Assembly: GCA_014523665.1 (NCBI GenBank)
Contig: JAATVR010000773.1
Coordinates: 1 to 5,483, forward strand
Direction: 5' to 3'
Source: Nitrososphaerales archaeon TH526
GTDB taxonomy: Archaea; Thermoproteota; Nitrososphaeria; Nitrososphaerales; Nitrososphaeraceae
Length of the DNA stretch: 5,483 nucleotides
The position numbers were made by a program, and so were the translations under genes. Below the pieces are notes generated by a model. That model worked only from the letters and a program-made list of their open reading frames with translations, was not told the origin of the DNA and did not search any database. Positions 4,414 through 5,483 of the stretch are shown piece by piece. How positions within the stretch are numbered: the first letter of the stretch is position 1; every line of letters begins with the position of its first letter.

Positions 4414-4650
4414 ATGCTAGCCACTAGCAGCAGGAGGGTAAATCCTGTGATAGTCTTATCTATGGCTATTGTCCTAACTTGCAGTCCCGTCTTGATAATC
4501 GTCATTTCATATCAAGAGGCAGATGCAGTCTCTTGGCAGAATAGTGAACAGACGGTTTGCATCGATGGAGAGTGTAAGACGACTGAAATTATAATTGGCG
4601 ATTGTCCACAATCACAATGCAAATCAGATAATACTAATACTACAAAATAG
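4414..4650 (+). CDS. Small exported Cys-containing protein
   Basis: Predicted 78-residue secreted or membrane-anchored protein. The N-terminus has a basic segment (SSRRVN, 5-10), a hydrophobic core (PVIVLSMAIVLTCSPVLIIV, 11-30) and a likely signal peptidase site after YQEADA (33-38, A-x-A). The mature part is only about 40 residues, with four Cys (TVCIDGECK and GDCPQSQC), a spacing that would allow two disulfides or a metal site, and a Thr/Asn-rich end. Alternative starts in frame are TTG 4366, ATG 4381 and GTG 4447. I prefer ATG 4414 because it gives a normal basic n-region. GTG 4447 is preceded by AGGAGGG (4432-4438) at 8 bases, but that start would remove the two arginines. No TATA box is clear for any of them. 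Function is unknown. Confidence 0.5.
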   Translation: MLATSSRRVNPVIVLSMAIVLTCSPVLIIVISYQEADAVSWQNSEQTVCIDGECKTTEIIIGDCPQSQCKSDNTNTTK

Positions 4651-4691
4651 GTAAGTCAAGACTAACCCCACTAGGTTAAGTTAAGTGATAT

Positions 4692-4943
4692 TCAGTTTCT
4701 TTGCACATAAAGGATGATAGGATCCTCCTCCTTTACGTCCATGCATTTTGACATTTTACTTCCTATCCTTTTTAGCCCTCTGCAGTAATGTTGTTCGAAC
4801 TTCAAAGATATTATGAAGAGAGTATCTTCACTTGTCTTTGTCCGAATATAAAACCATTTAAACAATCTATCTCTAAAGTGAATTTCGCTATCGGATTCCG
4901 GCATCTTAGAGCAATATCTTGCAAACTGTAGAATACGAAGCAC
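4692..4943 (-). CDS. Hypothetical protein of 83 residues
   Basis: Not recognised. The product has a Phe/Arg/Lys-rich central part (EIHFRDRLFKWFYIRTKTSE, 20-39) followed by a predicted strand or helix (DTLFIISLKFEQHYCRGLKRI, 40-60) and a charged end. It has four Cys, no signal peptide and no membrane helix. The open frame continues upstream as GHGPSVD to a TGA. The GTG at 4943 is the first start codon that fits, and a TATA-like string at 4970-4979 lies about 32 bases upstream. It converges on the exported protein gene (41 bases between stops) and follows the glycosyltransferase remnant in the same direction. It may be a free-standing small protein or the tail of a decayed gene; the protein looks like real coding sequence rather than low-complexity noise. 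Confidence 0.45.
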   Translation of the reverse strand: MLRILQFARYCSKMPESDSEIHFRDRLFKWFYIRTKTSEDTLFIISLKFEQHYCRGLKRIGSKMSKCMDVKEEDPIILYVQRN

Positions 4944-4969
4944 ATCAACTGACGGCCCATGACCTCAGG

Positions 4970-4979
4970 AAATATATTG
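4970..4979 (-). promoter_or_regulatory. TATA-like box for the 83-residue ORF
   Basis: The minus strand reads CAATATATTT. Its centre is about 32 bases before the GTG at 4943, which would place the transcription start a few bases ahead of that codon. It is the best A/T box in this spacer, but no conserved flanking element can be confirmed. Confidence 0.35.
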
Positions 4980-5041
4980 CATTGAATATCTATCTATTGG
5001 CAAGGCAAGTCCTAGCGCTTGATTGTCTCGTATAGCAGTAA

Positions 5042-5483
5042 TCAGCACAATTGATAAGCGCGATTAATATTTTTCTCGTACGTCTCCCAAATTAGATTAC
5101 TACGAACATAGTTGAATATTCTTAGCCTCTTATCATATAATTCATCCAAATTATCCCTGAAATATGCTAACTTTGAGACCATATCCCTATGATCTTCAAA
5201 CGTAGTACAATGCTCCTTTAAAGTCTTGATAACAGGTTCAAGCGAAGCTGTACACATTACAAATAGTCCAGCATGTGCATATTCGTAGACTTTGTGGGAT
5301 TGGCATAAGAATGAGACCAATGTCTTCTCCATGGAACCAAACCAATTGAATGCGTAAACATCTCTTTATACATTGACTCTCTGGAAAGAAAGCCTGTATA
5401 CTTTACGTTTTCAGATGATTTATTATTCCAGCCAATAATGGTCAGATTACCTATACTATTATTTATAAATGCATCAGCTAAGC
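5042..5483 (-). pseudogene. Glycosyltransferase (GT-B, family 4-like) C-terminal part, frameshifted
   Basis: GT-B enzymes move a sugar from a nucleotide donor to an acceptor, here probably for cell-surface glycans. Entering from the right edge, the minus strand reads GNLTIIGW, then VKYTGFLSRESMYKEMFTHS, IGLVPWRRHWSHSYANPTK, the usual 'Y.G.L...E.....A..GLVP' pattern of the donor-binding domain. At about 5290-5294 the frame is lost (it runs to TAA 5257-5259). The next frame carries on with VYEYAHAGLFVMCTASLEPV, which holds the expected Glu of the 'K.YEY...G' motif, then a helical tail ending in WETYEKNINRAYQLC at TGA 5042. One missing base, for example in the A-run of ACAAAG, would restore a single frame. 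The N-terminal domain lies outside the window. The break may be mutation or an assembly indel. Confidence 0.7.

Noticed and set aside
4296..4505. Minus-strand 69-residue hydrophobic frame
   Set aside because: It is antisense to the signal-peptide coding part of the exported protein and lacks start signals or family motifs.
4663..4678. Hairpin terminator between the convergent genes at 4650 and 4692
   Set aside because: Only a 5-bp stem (TAACC/GGTTA) with a 6-base loop and no T-run; too weak to call.
1..5483. tRNA, rRNA, CRISPR array or insertion sequence
   Set aside because: No cloverleaf-like arms, no rRNA-like conserved stretch, no regularly spaced repeats, and no transposase motifs or terminal inverted repeats with target duplications were seen.

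Overview
The window looks like an AT-rich piece of an ammonia-oxidising archaeon of the Nitrososphaeria (Thaumarchaeota), most likely a Nitrososphaera/Nitrosocosmicus-type soil lineage. The clues are TATA-like boxes about 26 bases in front of start codons (leaderless mRNAs), a winged-helix protein of a type I recall as expanded in that group, a phasin-like helical protein, a SemiSWEET, and a Sulfolobus-type alcohol dehydrogenase remnant with Glu as a structural zinc ligand. The assignment rests on recalled family patterns, not on a search.

Layout. 1-100: tail of an unidentified ORF. 214-572 (+): SemiSWEET sugar transporter broken by one frameshift. 575-600: strong hairpin between convergent genes. 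623-1258 (-): intact phasin-like protein. 1385-1630 (-): intact small PRC-barrel-like protein. Both minus-strand genes have TATA boxes placed for leaderless transcription. 1631-2005: gene-free divergent region rich in dyads. 2006-2422 (+): winged-helix regulator with a TTG start. 2445-3149 (-): a fused wreck, in which the 5' part of a zinc alcohol dehydrogenase (nonsense codon, frameshifts) runs directly into the 5' part of a patatin-like phospholipase. 3312-3748 (+): CBS-pair protein lacking its 5' end and frameshifted near its 3' end. 3749-4413: mostly gene-poor, with one doubtful Cys-rich minus ORF beside a near-perfect palindrome. 4414-4650 (+): small exported Cys-containing protein. 4692-4943 (-): unrecognised 83-residue protein. 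5042-5483 (-): C-terminal part of a glycosyltransferase with a frameshift, running off the window.

The genes do not form one pathway. The dominant theme is gene decay: the SemiSWEET, alcohol dehydrogenase, patatin, CBS and glycosyltransferase genes are all damaged, while three small genes in the middle (phasin-like, PRC-barrel-like, winged helix) look intact. Several breaks are single-base changes in short homopolymers, so some may be assembly errors. The alcohol dehydrogenase/patatin junction and the missing CBS 5' end cannot be explained that way. I see no convincing new multi-gene system, tRNA, rRNA, CRISPR array or insertion sequence. The best leads are the dyad-rich regulator promoter region, the chimeric pseudogene junction, and the short Cys-containing and orphan ORFs.
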